Source: Nitrospirota bacterium
Lineage (GTDB): Bacteria > Nitrospirota_A > Leptospirillia > Leptospirillales > Leptospirillaceae
Direction of reading: 5' to 3'
Length of the DNA stretch: 8,114 nucleotides
Assembly: GCA_021838765.1 (NCBI GenBank)
Contig: JAKCCY010000116.1
Location: 1-8,114, forward strand
Below the pieces are notes generated by a model that made no database searches, had not been told where the DNA came from, and saw only the letters and a list, made by a program, of their open reading frames with translations. The first letter of the stretch is position 1, and the number at the start of each line of letters is the position of its first letter. The position numbers and the translations under genes are program-made. Positions 1 to 7,117 of the stretch are shown here, piece by piece.

Positions 1-70
1 CAAAAAAACACCCTTGAAAACTGCCCAAAGACATCGTCACCTTTTGTGAACAAACGAACAAAGAGCGGAC

Positions 71-108
71 AAAAAAGGAGGGGGGGCATCCCCTCGCGCC
101 CCCCCTCC
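71..108 (-). terminator. Intrinsic terminator of the barrel/TPR-lipoprotein operon
   Basis: Seen in sequence: a perfect 11-bp GC-rich inverted repeat (77-87 pairing with 98-108) with a 10-base loop. On the minus strand it is followed directly by six T residues (complement of 71-76). This is the textbook Rho-independent layout. It is oriented to stop transcription arriving from the minus-strand genes on its right, and sits about 115 bases past the stop codon of the TPR lipoprotein gene. Confidence 0.85.
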
Positions 109-224
109 CCATGGCTTGCGACAAAACACCATCCCATTCCATTCTTGCTTTTCCAAATCCAGGAAGCGGCTCTGCCAGAAGTTTTTTCCACCGATCATCC
201 GATTGAACCATCATCATCGATCGC

Positions 225-914
225 TCAATGGAGTCTTCTTGCGCTGTCGCAGGCTTGATAAATCCTTTCTAGACTTTTGCGAAACTGTTTGGACCGGCCT
301 GCCAGACATGCGCTGAGGAATGTCTTCCGGGCCCGACCCGCTTCTCCCATCTGTCGGTAGACAATGGACTGGTATCCGAGAGCGACCGGATCGTCCGGTC
401 TTTCGCGGAGAACCTCATGGAGAACGATGGAAGCCTCTCTGTAAGACCCTGTCCGGATGTCGGAATAAGCCTCCACAAGACGGAATCCCTTGGGCCAACG
501 TCCCTCGATGAGAATTTTCTGGAGATCATTCTGGGCCCTCCTGTAATCATGCTCATGCAAATAGGCATTGGCCCGGGCGAGCCTAAAGTGCCGCTCTCCT
601 TTCTCGCCAGGAAGCAAAACCGTATCGAATAGTTGGAGGGACTCCGCCTTCTTTCCCTCCCGGTAGAGGACAACGGCAAGGTTCCGTCGAAATCGCAACG
701 AACTCGGGTCATTCTTCAACGCTTCCCTATAATCCTTTTCTGCCCCCGGGAGATCACCGTGACGGTAGTCCGCATATCCTTCCTGCTCGGCCAGGTAAGC
801 TTGCTCTTCGGAGGTCTTCATATTTGCACACCCCTGAAATCCTACGACCAGCAAAGAAAACACCGCCATTTTCGCGATTCCCTTCTTCAATCCGCAGACA
901 TTCGACTTTTTCAT
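225..914 (-). CDS. TPR-repeat outer-membrane lipoprotein
   Basis: A 229-residue exported lipoprotein, probably a scaffold or assembly factor in the cell envelope. The N-terminus has Lys residues, then a hydrophobic stretch (about 15-27) ending in a lipobox-like FQGC, with Cys29 as the predicted acylated residue. The +2 residue is Ala, not Asp, which favours the outer membrane. The rest is a chain of helical hairpins with TPR spacing, at roughly 45-73, 74-106, 108-140, 145-173 and 175-205. Typical features are A-x-x-D/A-[YF] turns and -DP-/-P-DD-P- ends of repeats. The start is set by GGGGAG about 8 bases upstream; that ribosome site lies inside the 3' end of the preceding gene, whose stop is only 3 bases before this ATG, so translational coupling is likely. 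Family knowledge: TPR lipoproteins (PilF/BamD-like in general architecture) assist barrel or pilus assembly. I cannot assign it to a specific one. Confidence 0.8.
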   Translation of the reverse strand: MKKSNVCGLKKGIAKMAVFSLLVVGFQGCANMKTSEEQAYLAEQEGYADYRHGDLPGAEKDYREALKNDPSSLRFRRNLAVVLYREGKKAESLQLFDTVLLPGEKGERHFRLARANAYLHEHDYRRAQNDLQKILIEGRWPKGFRLVEAYSDIRTGSYREASIVLHEVLRERPDDPVALGYQSIVYRQMGEAGRARKTFLSACLAGRSKQFRKSLERIYQACDSARRLH

Positions 915-917
915 CGC

Positions 918-2051
918 TCACTCTCCCCTGTATCCGAAGATACCGTTGTACCAGACGGTGGCCATCCCAAAGGGGGTCACCATCTGGGGAATGTTTGATT
1001 GATACACGGGAAGCGCGACACCTGCGCTCCACGTCACCACGATCCTTTTGGTATTCGGATACTTGATCTCGAAGGAGGGAGCCGCCCAAAGGAAGCTCCA
1101 GGACGGGACCGTGGCATTTCCAAAAAAGAGACTGCTCCCCGACTGAGTTTGCCCGACCACCTCGAGGACATATCCGAGCCCCCAAGAGTCATCCAGGATC
1201 TGTTCGAGCGCCATCGAATAGGAGGTAAGGTTGCCGTCGACCATGTTGAACCGCCCATTCTGACAAACCCCTGTCGGCGTGCATGGCAGCGGCGTGAAGG
1301 TGACATTGTTGCTGGCATAGTTGGCGCCGACTGTCGTGGGATTCTGGATGATATCCCCCACCTGCAGAAAGAATCGGAAAGGCTTCGCGCTCTTTTTGAC
1401 GAGGAGATAAAGACCCTCATTGAACGTCCCGTTTCCCATCTGGTCCAGGCCGTTGGCCGTCGGGGAAAGCTCGGTATACTTTCCGCTGGGAAGGACAAAT
1501 TGCGGCTCGATGGTGAGGGACGGACGATGCCAGAAGGAATAGACATCGTTTTCCAAAAGAAAGTTGTAGCGGAAGAAGACAACGGTATCGCCAGGCCCCC
1601 ACTCGCTTATTGACCGAAATCCCGTACCGGCATTGTCTTGACTGTTGATCCCGATAGGGACAACGACATCCATTTCCAGATTCTTCATCAGTCCGACATC
1701 GAGCCTTTGCAATCCGGTCATCGAGGAAAGGTTGAGTCCCTGACCGAACATCAGATTGTCCGACCAGGCGTCTCGAACAAAGAAGGACCCCACAGGGACA
1801 GTGTTGGCATTTCCGGTGAAGAAGGGACCACTCGTCAAGGGTCCCCACGGAAGGTAGTTTGGCCTCATAAGATTGAGGTCTGGCGCAAGCTCATCCAAGG
1901 CGCTGCCAGACATATTGAAGGGATTGGCGGACGAGCCCTCTCCACCCGACGGGGGAGATTGCGGAACGGGTGCGGCCGCCAGGGCATTGTCCATTCCCAG
2001 CACGAACAGACAGAAAAGAATTGCCAGCGGACTTACCATGTTGCGGATCAT
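918..2051 (-). CDS. Exported outer-membrane beta-barrel-type protein, function unknown
   Basis: I place the start at the ATG at 2051, giving 377 residues beginning MIRNMVSPLA, because AAGGAG (2058-2063) lies 6 bases upstream. An in-frame ATG at 2072 (7 residues longer) has no comparable site and would bury this one. Residues 1-25 form a clear Sec signal peptide with an ALA-AA cleavage site. The mature part starts with a Pro/Ser/Gly-rich linker. It continues with alternating polar/aromatic strands (for example DTVVFFRYNFLLE, FRFFLQVGDII, WGLGYVLEVV, RIVVTWSAGVALPVY) separated by Asn/Gly-rich loops, as expected for a barrel. One loop has a Cys-x6-Cys pair that could form a disulfide. Layout and length resemble the broad MetA-like or DUF-type outer-membrane channel proteins; this is inference from style, not a recognised family. 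It is first in an operon with the TPR lipoprotein. Confidence 0.75.
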   Translation of the reverse strand: MIRNMVSPLAILFCLFVLGMDNALAAAPVPQSPPSGGEGSSANPFNMSGSALDELAPDLNLMRPNYLPWGPLTSGPFFTGNANTVPVGSFFVRDAWSDNLMFGQGLNLSSMTGLQRLDVGLMKNLEMDVVVPIGINSQDNAGTGFRSISEWGPGDTVVFFRYNFLLENDVYSFWHRPSLTIEPQFVLPSGKYTELSPTANGLDQMGNGTFNEGLYLLVKKSAKPFRFFLQVGDIIQNPTTVGANYASNNVTFTPLPCTPTGVCQNGRFNMVDGNLTSYSMALEQILDDSWGLGYVLEVVGQTQSGSSLFFGNATVPSWSFLWAAPSFEIKYPNTKRIVVTWSAGVALPVYQSNIPQMVTPFGMATVWYNGIFGYRGE

Positions 2052-2103
2052 GATCTTCTCCTTTTCATTCATTCCGTGAGACTCAAGACGCTCAGACAGT
2101 GGT

Positions 2104-2142
2104 CGTCATTGTGATGCCCGGATGCGGGGAGACACACTGACG
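2104..2142. repeat. Imperfect inverted repeat (39-base hairpin) upstream of the barrel operon
   Basis: The outer arms 2104-2113 and 2133-2142 pair at 9 of 10 positions. Inside them CCCG (2117-2120) pairs with CGGG (2125-2128) around a 4-base loop. It lies between the stop of the MOT1-like gene (2170) and the barrel gene start (2051), about 50 bases before that start. No T-run follows on either strand, so it is not a standard intrinsic terminator. It could be a 5' leader structure, an operator, or a 3' end structure for the upstream gene. Confidence 0.5.
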
Positions 2143-2169
2143 TGAATGAAGCCTTCGAAAAGGAGACGT

Positions 2170-3675
2170 TTAGGGAGCCCGAAGGCAAAGGGGGAGAAGA
2201 TGGAAAAATTCAGAGAAAGGAAGGAGGCGATCGAAGGCGAACGGGGATTTGGATCGTGGCGATATTTTTGAAAACAGCGACAGAAGAGCCCACAGCACGA
2301 CGATCAGAGAGGAGAAGCGTCGTATAGAGAGGCTCAAGACCGTGATAAGGGGTGAGGAAGGAAGTGCAGGAAGGCTCGGATCGACCGAACAGGACACTCC
2401 ATATTCCTCACAAGGGAAATCTGGCCCGATGTGGGGAGGAGCAGGAGGGACAGCCTCGGTCCCTGCGTTTTTGTCCCTCACTCCATAAGAGTGACCGACA
2501 TCTCTAAGACTTCCTCCGGGACTGATGGCAAAAGAAGACACAGGGACCGTGCCGATTACTTCCCCCGACTTCTGAGGGAAATGGCTCTTTCCGGCAACGA
2601 CTATCGCTGCATTCGCTCCGAGCAGGAATGCCAACAATAAAGGCAATCCTCCCAGGATGAGACCTCCGGAGATCATCCCGCCGGCTGCGGCCCAGATCTC
2701 GATCGCCCCGGATACATTCCCACGCGATCCCGTCCCGCATACTGCGAGCCCCCTCTCCCGCTTTTTCAAAAAGGACTCGACAATCAGGAATCCTGCAAGA
2801 AAACTCCCGCACACCATCGAGGACGGCATAAGCCCCCCCCGCCATAACAGCACCATCCCCAGTCCAATCAAGACGAGGGACGAAACGACGGAGGGCAGCA
2901 CCGTCCTCACACCATGGCGTCGGTAAATCCAGAGATTGCCGGAGCCATGACAGAAAGGCAGGCTCCCCAGGAGTCCGGCCGAGAAATCCGCCAAACCCAG
3001 CCACAGGGAGAGGTTCTGCCCAGTCAGCCGCCTTTGGCTATCAGATGTCAGGACTCCGCTTTGTCTCCTCTCCCTCACTGTCGACAGGACCCCGTTGACC
3101 AGAGTAACCGGCAGCTGTGGAAGCACGAGAAGAAAGACAGAGAGAAGAGGACTTACGGACAGCGGTAACCTGGAGGGGAAAAGGGACAGCATCCCAGAGG
3201 GAAGCAAGAACGGAAAATCTCTGAGAAAGATGATTCCCATCGAAAGGATCGCGATAGCCCGAACATACAGGCTGACCGATCGACGAACCCGGAGCAGGGA
3301 GGCATCCGACATGTTCTTCTCGAGGAAAGCCGAGAGACCCACCTGGCCAGACAGGAAAAGGAGAAGGCCCAGAATCACCGACGAGAGTGAGGCCACAAAA
3401 GGGGTCGGATGCAAAATCAGGAAAAGGAAAGCCCAGACCTTAAGGGGCTGAAGAGGAATCGCTGTCCGGAAAATGAGTGCCGAAAGGAACCAGGTCCCCC
3501 CCATGACAAGAAGGTCAACTGCCATATTCTTGGGGGTCCCGCCCTGTTCTGCGTTGACCATGAGACCCACCAGGGGAATCAGAAACCAGAGATCGAAAAA
3601 ACTTCCCCAGAGTTCATGGCTCCGGACCAGTTCCGGAAGACTCACCAGTTTTCGCAAATTTCCCACCTTGGCCAT
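2170..3675 (-). CDS. MOT1-family (SulP-related) molybdate/sulfate transporter-like membrane protein with long C-terminal tail
   Basis: A 501-residue polytopic inner-membrane protein, likely taking up molybdate or a related oxyanion. Three features match the MFS_MOT1 family as I know it: a PLQPLK motif (74-79; family PxQPxK), LPQLPVTLVNGVLST (185-199; family LPQLPLTLxNA), and PFCHGSGNL followed by a Tyr-Arg-Arg-x-Gly-x-Arg-Thr segment (240-258; family xCHGAGGLxxxYRFGART). At least eight hydrophobic segments lie between about 25 and 362. Family members usually end near residue 380-430. Here residues about 364-501 form a Ser/Pro-rich tail of unusual composition with one more hydrophobic stretch (453-469). 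The second half of the core also looks diverged, so function may be weakened. ATG 3675 has no strong ribosome site, only a G-rich stretch 11 or more bases upstream that is part of a near-palindrome. Substrate is inferred from family only. Confidence 0.72.
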   Translation of the reverse strand: MAKVGNLRKLVSLPELVRSHELWGSFFDLWFLIPLVGLMVNAEQGGTPKNMAVDLLVMGGTWFLSALIFRTAIPLQPLKVWAFLFLILHPTPFVASLSSVILGLLLFLSGQVGLSAFLEKNMSDASLLRVRRSVSLYVRAIAILSMGIIFLRDFPFLLPSGMLSLFPSRLPLSVSPLLSVFLLVLPQLPVTLVNGVLSTVRERRQSGVLTSDSQRRLTGQNLSLWLGLADFSAGLLGSLPFCHGSGNLWIYRRHGVRTVLPSVVSSLVLIGLGMVLLWRGGLMPSSMVCGSFLAGFLIVESFLKKRERGLAVCGTGSRGNVSGAIEIWAAAGGMISGGLILGGLPLLLAFLLGANAAIVVAGKSHFPQKSGEVIGTVPVSSFAISPGGSLRDVGHSYGVRDKNAGTEAVPPAPPHIGPDFPCEEYGVSCSVDPSLPALPSSPLITVLSLSIRRFSSLIVVLWALLSLFSKISPRSKSPFAFDRLLPFSEFFHLLPLCLRAP

Positions 3676-3682
3676 GACAGAG

Positions 3683-3702
3683 ATCGCCCCCGAGGGGGTG
3701 AT
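3683..3702. repeat. Near-palindrome just upstream of the MOT1-like gene start
   Basis: ATCGCCCCC (3683-3691) and GGGGGTGAT (3694-3702) are inverted copies with one mismatch and a 2-base centre. The element ends 7 bases before the ATG at 3675, where the ribosome site should be. It could be an operator or a leader hairpin that hides or replaces the ribosome site. This is inference from position only. Confidence 0.5.
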
Positions 3703-3791
3703 TTCGCTCCTTCGCTCATAATTGTCGGGGATCCACCAGACGGAGACTCGGAATGTATTGATCGGAGTCAGGCGACTCCGGAAAAGAAGAG

Positions 3792-3813
3792 TGCTGGCTT
3801 GCGTCAGCCAGCA
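3792..3813. repeat. Perfect 8-bp inverted repeat in the divergent promoter region
   Basis: TGCTGGCT (3792-3799) and AGCCAGCA (3806-3813) are exact inverted copies around a 6-base centre. On the minus strand the hairpin is followed by a pyrimidine-rich CTCTTCTTTT, so it could act as a leader attenuator for the MOT1-like gene. It may equally be a dimeric regulator site. It does not match the ModE site consensus I know. Confidence 0.5.
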
Positions 3814-4004
3814 AGGAAGACTTCACTGCCAGTTAAGCAATGGCAATGCCAAAAAATTAAATACACACCAATAAAGGAAACATTCGAGACACTAGGACTC
3901 AAGTATTGAACAATTATGTCCAATAAAGAACATTGGGAGGGGGGTAAGATGGGGGGAGGCGATACGACGGGAGACGCGATCCTTTCCACCCAGGAGCTAA
4001 AACA

Positions 4005-5062
4005 ATGAGGTTTGGGACTCTTCTCGTTCCGGTGATCCTTGTCGCAGGGATCCTGTTTGCCGGTGGAGAGAAAGCAACCCGAGCGTCTTCCTACCCCCTT
4101 CCCTTCGACCCCTTCCTGTCCCCGGAGTCCTTCGGGTGCAAACATCTTTTGATCCCGGGGGCGGAGCTCCTTCCCCATGACCCCGTCGTGGATTCCCGGG
4201 TCCTTCCCGGATGGCGGGAGGTTCCCATGAAGGACGGGAAGAACCGGACCATCGAGAGCCTCGTCATCAAGGGATCGTCGATCGTCCATAAAAAGGACAA
4301 GGACAGAAAACCCGTCGGCCCGCCCCGGTCCTGATCCCGGCCGGAGGGCTCGTCTACGACGCCACCCCGCTCGAGACCCATCTTCCCGTGGGGGACCGGG
4401 GGGTGATCTTCGGCCAACGGGCCGTTCTCGTCAAAAAAGATCTTCAGGAGGAGACCTGCCGGAACTTCTCCGTCCTGGCGGGCCGGAGCTTCGATGTGGG
4501 GGACAGTGTCCTCACCTACCTGATGCCAGGACCGAAGGGAGATCTGGCCCTACTCTGGCGGACGCTGGACGGGGTCTCGATCCGCCCCCACCCGCTCGAT
4601 GAATATCCGGTGGGTCAGGTGCCGAAAAAGACTTCGACACGGATTTTCGGGGTTTACACCCACGCCGGGCAGATTGCGGAGTATGCATCCTTTTCCGCCC
4701 CCATGATGGTGGGGGAGACCTGGACGATCGACGGGAAAACGAAGACTGTCGCCGCCAACTCGGAGTGGTTCCCTCACTTCCGGATCGTCCTCATCTCGTG
4801 TCCCATCGGCCACCACATCGGGCTCATGGTCTACAACGACGTTCCGATCCTTCTCGACACCGACCACGAGATGACGCTTTATGGGGGACGGCTGAAGATT
4901 CGCCTCGTGAGGATCCACGAAAAGTCCGGGAAGGTGCTCTTCACGTTAAACGGCCGCCCCTACACGGGAACGAACGGGATTGACAGCGTCATCGGGAAGG
5001 GACGGGCGATCGCCGGGATCGAACACACTCTCGGCACGCTCAAAAAGCTTCGGGGAGGCTGA
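4005..5062 (+). pseudogene. Exported protein of unknown function, split by an apparent -1 frameshift
   Basis: Translation starts at ATG 4005 (AGGAG 8 bases upstream) with a signal-peptide-like N-terminus: Arg2, a hydrophobic core to about residue 20, then a small-residue region. This frame runs 109 codons to a TGA at 4332-4334. A second frame, open from 4292 to the TAG-free end at 5062 (last stop TGA), carries the rest: a dense, globular, charged sequence of about 250 residues. The coding-like text of the second frame begins well before its first usable start (GTG 4388, with no ribosome site), so the two pieces read as one gene of about 352 residues missing one base. The junction must lie between about 4290 and 4331, where there are A-runs at 4290-4294 and 4307-4310; restoring one A to either joins the frames. 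I do not recognise the family; Gly/aromatic-rich stretches such as GVYTHAGQIAEYASF and CPIGHHIGLMVY are distinctive. It could be a true pseudogene, a slippage-regulated gene or a sequence error. Confidence 0.65.
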
Positions 5063-5260
5063 GAGGGGGGGAGGATGGTTTCCATTTGCCATTTTGTCCC
5101 CCAACTCCTAGAATCATCTTGTCACAATCACCAGGGTGTGGTCTTCCTATCCCCAACGGACCCATGAAGATCTTCTCTGCCTTTTCTTTTCATGCCTTCC
5201 CGTTTCGCATCAACTTCTCGGGTTCCTCATTGTTGCATGGTTGTGCTATGGAGTTGATCA

Positions 5261-6376
5261 ATGGCGACGAACAGGGAACGAGCCGACGCTCAGGAACTCC
5301 CCGAAGACAAAAGTTTCATACGAGACCGCATCCGCTTCCTCAAGGTGGCAGGGGTCATCGGCATCCTGTCCTCGCTCGTGATGACGGGAATCGAATTCTC
5401 CCGAAACGACCTTGTCCGGCTTCTCCCGTCGGTCCTTTTTTCGGTCGTCGCCCCCCTACTCCTGCTCTGGCTTCGTCAACGTCCTCAGGACCTCGACAGG
5501 ATCCTCGCCGCTTTCGCCGGCCTCATTCTCATTCAGCAGATCTCGGGGGCCGTTCTCTCAGCAAACGAAATCCTGATGCTGATCTGGTACCCGGTCTTTC
5601 CCCTCACCTATTTTTTTCTTCTGGGAGTCAGGAGGGCACTTGTATGGAACGCAGTCGCCATGGTCGGCATCACTGTGGGATATATCCTCTTTCCCGTTCT
5701 AGCCCGCATTCCGCCCGTCCCCCCCGCCATGTTTCTGACCGCGCTCCTCGCCTACGGAGTCGCCGTGGTCCTCGCTTGGTATCATTACGGAGTCATTCAT
5801 GCCTACCAGCTCCGGTTGACGCGCGAAGCGACACTCGACGGGCTCACGGGAGCCTTCCTCCGCAAAGCCGGCCTGGACCACCTCTCGAGGCTGATGGCCC
5901 AAGCCGAGCGCATTTCCGGAATGACCCTGTCTATCGCCCTTCTCGACATCGACGACTTCAAGAGCATCAATGACCAAGACGGCCATCAGTCGGGCGATCA
6001 GGTCCTGGCAATGATCGGGGAATCCATTCGAAGCGTCATACGCAAAGGGGACATTTTCGTCCGTCTCGGAGGGGAAGAGTTTCTGCTGCTTCTGCCGGGC
6101 CTCTCCCTCAAAGAGGCCGATCCGCCGGCGAAGAACCTCCGCCGTCGGATCGAAGAGGGCGTTTTTCGCTCCAACGGAACGCGGGTGACGGTCAGTATCG
6201 GCCTGACCCAGTACCGGACGGGAGAACCGATGGCGGAGCTCCTGAGACGGGCCGACAACCTGATGTATTCCGCCAAAAGGGGCGGAAAAAACTGCGTCCG
6301 CACCCAGGAGGAGCGATCCCCGGAGCAGGATCTCTTTGTTCCCGAAACAGGGTTGGCCTCCCCCGAATCAGCATGA
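5261..6376 (+). CDS. Membrane-anchored diguanylate cyclase (GGDEF domain)
   Basis: A 371-residue enzyme that makes the second messenger c-di-GMP from two GTP at the inner membrane. Residues 1-27 are a charged cytoplasmic start. About six hydrophobic segments follow (near 28-45, 52-71, 80-98, 103-122, 127-148, 155-176), forming a membrane sensor module I cannot name. The catalytic domain spans about 188-345. It shows DGLTGAFLR (193-201), the metal-binding LLDIDDFKSIND with Asp229, the active-site GGEEF (270-274), an RKGD inhibitory (I) site (261-264) at the standard spacing before it, and the C-terminal VSIG and ADNLMYSAKRGGKN motifs. All key residues are present, so it should be active and product-inhibited. 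A short charged tail follows. Start ATG 5261 is supported by GGAG (5250-5253) 7 bases upstream. It appears to be a single-gene unit; the preceding 198 bases hold no gene, only weak inverted arms (5209-5215 with 5252-5258) near the ribosome site. Confidence 0.93.
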   Translation: MATNRERADAQELPEDKSFIRDRIRFLKVAGVIGILSSLVMTGIEFSRNDLVRLLPSVLFSVVAPLLLLWLRQRPQDLDRILAAFAGLILIQQISGAVLSANEILMLIWYPVFPLTYFFLLGVRRALVWNAVAMVGITVGYILFPVLARIPPVPPAMFLTALLAYGVAVVLAWYHYGVIHAYQLRLTREATLDGLTGAFLRKAGLDHLSRLMAQAERISGMTLSIALLDIDDFKSINDQDGHQSGDQVLAMIGESIRSVIRKGDIFVRLGGEEFLLLLPGLSLKEADPPAKNLRRRIEEGVFRSNGTRVTVSIGLTQYRTGEPMAELLRRADNLMYSAKRGGKNCVRTQEERSPEQDLFVPETGLASPESA

Positions 6377-7117
6377 CAACGTCCGCTCTCAGAAAGGCCC
6401 GTCGGTGAAGCCATGGGGACGATCCCGGACAAACGAAAACTCTCCCGACAAGGCCTTTCTCACCTCAGAGGCCTCATGAGCCGCGGCACAGCAACCCTTA
6501 CTATTTCAACCTGCGGGGTACGAATTCTTCTTTATCCGTGTCTGCGACGGCCCTTCCCGGGCCATCGTTTTCTGGAAACATTACCTGTCCATGACGCCCG
6601 CCGATGTCGTGCCCGCCATCCGAAAAGCACTGGAAACTCCTCCCAAGAACCTGGGCAGACCCCTTCACATTGTCTGACAACAGCACTCACCATCTCTCCC
6701 CCACGTTCCGATCCTAATTCTGCGGGACGAGGAGGTCATCCATTCCCGGATCCCTGTGGGACATCCACTCTCCACAGAAAGATTCGGACGGCTCCATAAG
6801 GCATCCGTCCGGACTTTAGGCCTTGGGGGGACTTGATAACACCAAGAAAATCCTCGCGACCAACTCCACGAATACAACCATGAACGGCTCCATTCCGCTC
6901 CAACTTTCCCACTCCAGATGACACCCAAAATGGAAAAGAAACCATCAAGCAGCGTCAAGAAAACTTTGCTGGTCTAGAGCCAATAAAAAACGCTCTGAAA
7001 AGTAAGGGAAGCCCCTCGTCGGAGCACAGGCCCGGCTTCGTCAAAAGACCCGGTCAGCCTGATCGGCTCAAACCAGAAAAATGCCATTTTCGTTGACACA
7101 GCACAAAGTCTTTCGAC
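6377..7117. other. About 740-base region without an intact gene
   Basis: After the diguanylate cyclase no frame on either strand gives a convincing complete gene. An open stretch starting at ATG 6413 lacks a ribosome site and degenerates into low-quality sequence. A coding-like fragment sits at 6480-6836 (listed separately). There is a 9-bp inverted pair (6391-6399 and 6452-6460), a GTCCGGAC palindrome (6807-6814) and AGAGC/GCTCT arms (6976-6980 and 6992-6996). None has a T-run that would make it a clear terminator. The part from 6837 to 7117 shows nothing recognisable. Confidence 0.5.
6480..6836 (+). pseudogene. Decayed coding fragment, family unknown
   Basis: One frame is open from 6480 to a TGA at 6675-6677, then stays open again to a TGA at 6834-6836. 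It has no usable start codon before its coding-like part. The first part reads like real protein (GYEFFFIRVCDG, FWKHYLSMTPADVVPAIRKALE). The second part does as well (VPILILRDEEVIHSR, HPLSTERFGRLHKAS). The N-terminal part may continue in another frame upstream (around 6493-6518, NPYYFNLRG), which would mean a frameshift as well as a nonsense codon. I do not recognise the family. It may be what is left of a mobile-element or accessory gene, but this is unproven. Confidence 0.3.

Larger units (their letters stand above)
3676..4004. other. Divergent intergenic region with several inverted repeats and G-tracts
   Basis: This stretch of about 330 bases separates the leftward MOT1-like gene from the rightward exported-protein gene, so it should hold both promoters. 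No convincing small gene is visible. Structures seen: a near-palindrome (3683-3702), a perfect 8-bp stem hairpin (3792-3813), a short TGGCA/TGCCA palindrome (3841-3851), CCAAT/ATTGG inverted arms (3920-3924 and 3932-3936) and a G-rich block (3935-3959). An AT-rich patch around 3850-3930 is the likeliest promoter location, but I could not fix -35/-10 boxes with confidence. Confidence 0.5.

Noticed and set aside
999..1613. Plus-strand 204-codon open frame opposite the barrel-type gene
   Set aside because: Antisense shadow; the minus-strand product has a signal peptide, ribosome site and operon context.
3409..3909. Plus-strand 166-codon open frame across the MOT1-like gene start and the intergenic region
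   Set aside because: Very charged, no domain, overlaps the recognised transporter on the opposite strand.
3676..4004. Moco riboswitch or ModE site controlling the MOT1-like gene
   Set aside because: Inverted repeats are present but none matches the known consensus.
4287..4313. Programmed -1 ribosomal frameshift site
   Set aside because: The A-run at 4290 reads T AAA AAG in the zero frame rather than the slippery A AAA AAG, and AAA CCC at 4308 pairs poorly after slipping; I see no clear stimulatory stem. An indel or polymerase slippage is more likely.
5063..5260. c-di-GMP riboswitch in front of the diguanylate cyclase
   Set aside because: I could not find the conserved GEMM-type core or paired helices; only weak 7-bp arms near the ribosome site.
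5086..5973. Long plus-strand open frame of 295 codons overlapping the diguanylate cyclase gene
   Set aside because: It is a shadow in another frame of the well-supported GGDEF gene and is Arg/Pro/Ser-rich low-complexity sequence with no ribosome site.
6391..6460. Inverted repeat AGAAAGGCC/GGCCTTTCT as terminator of the diguanylate cyclase gene
   Set aside because: The arms are 52 bases apart and no T-run follows; not a credible intrinsic terminator.
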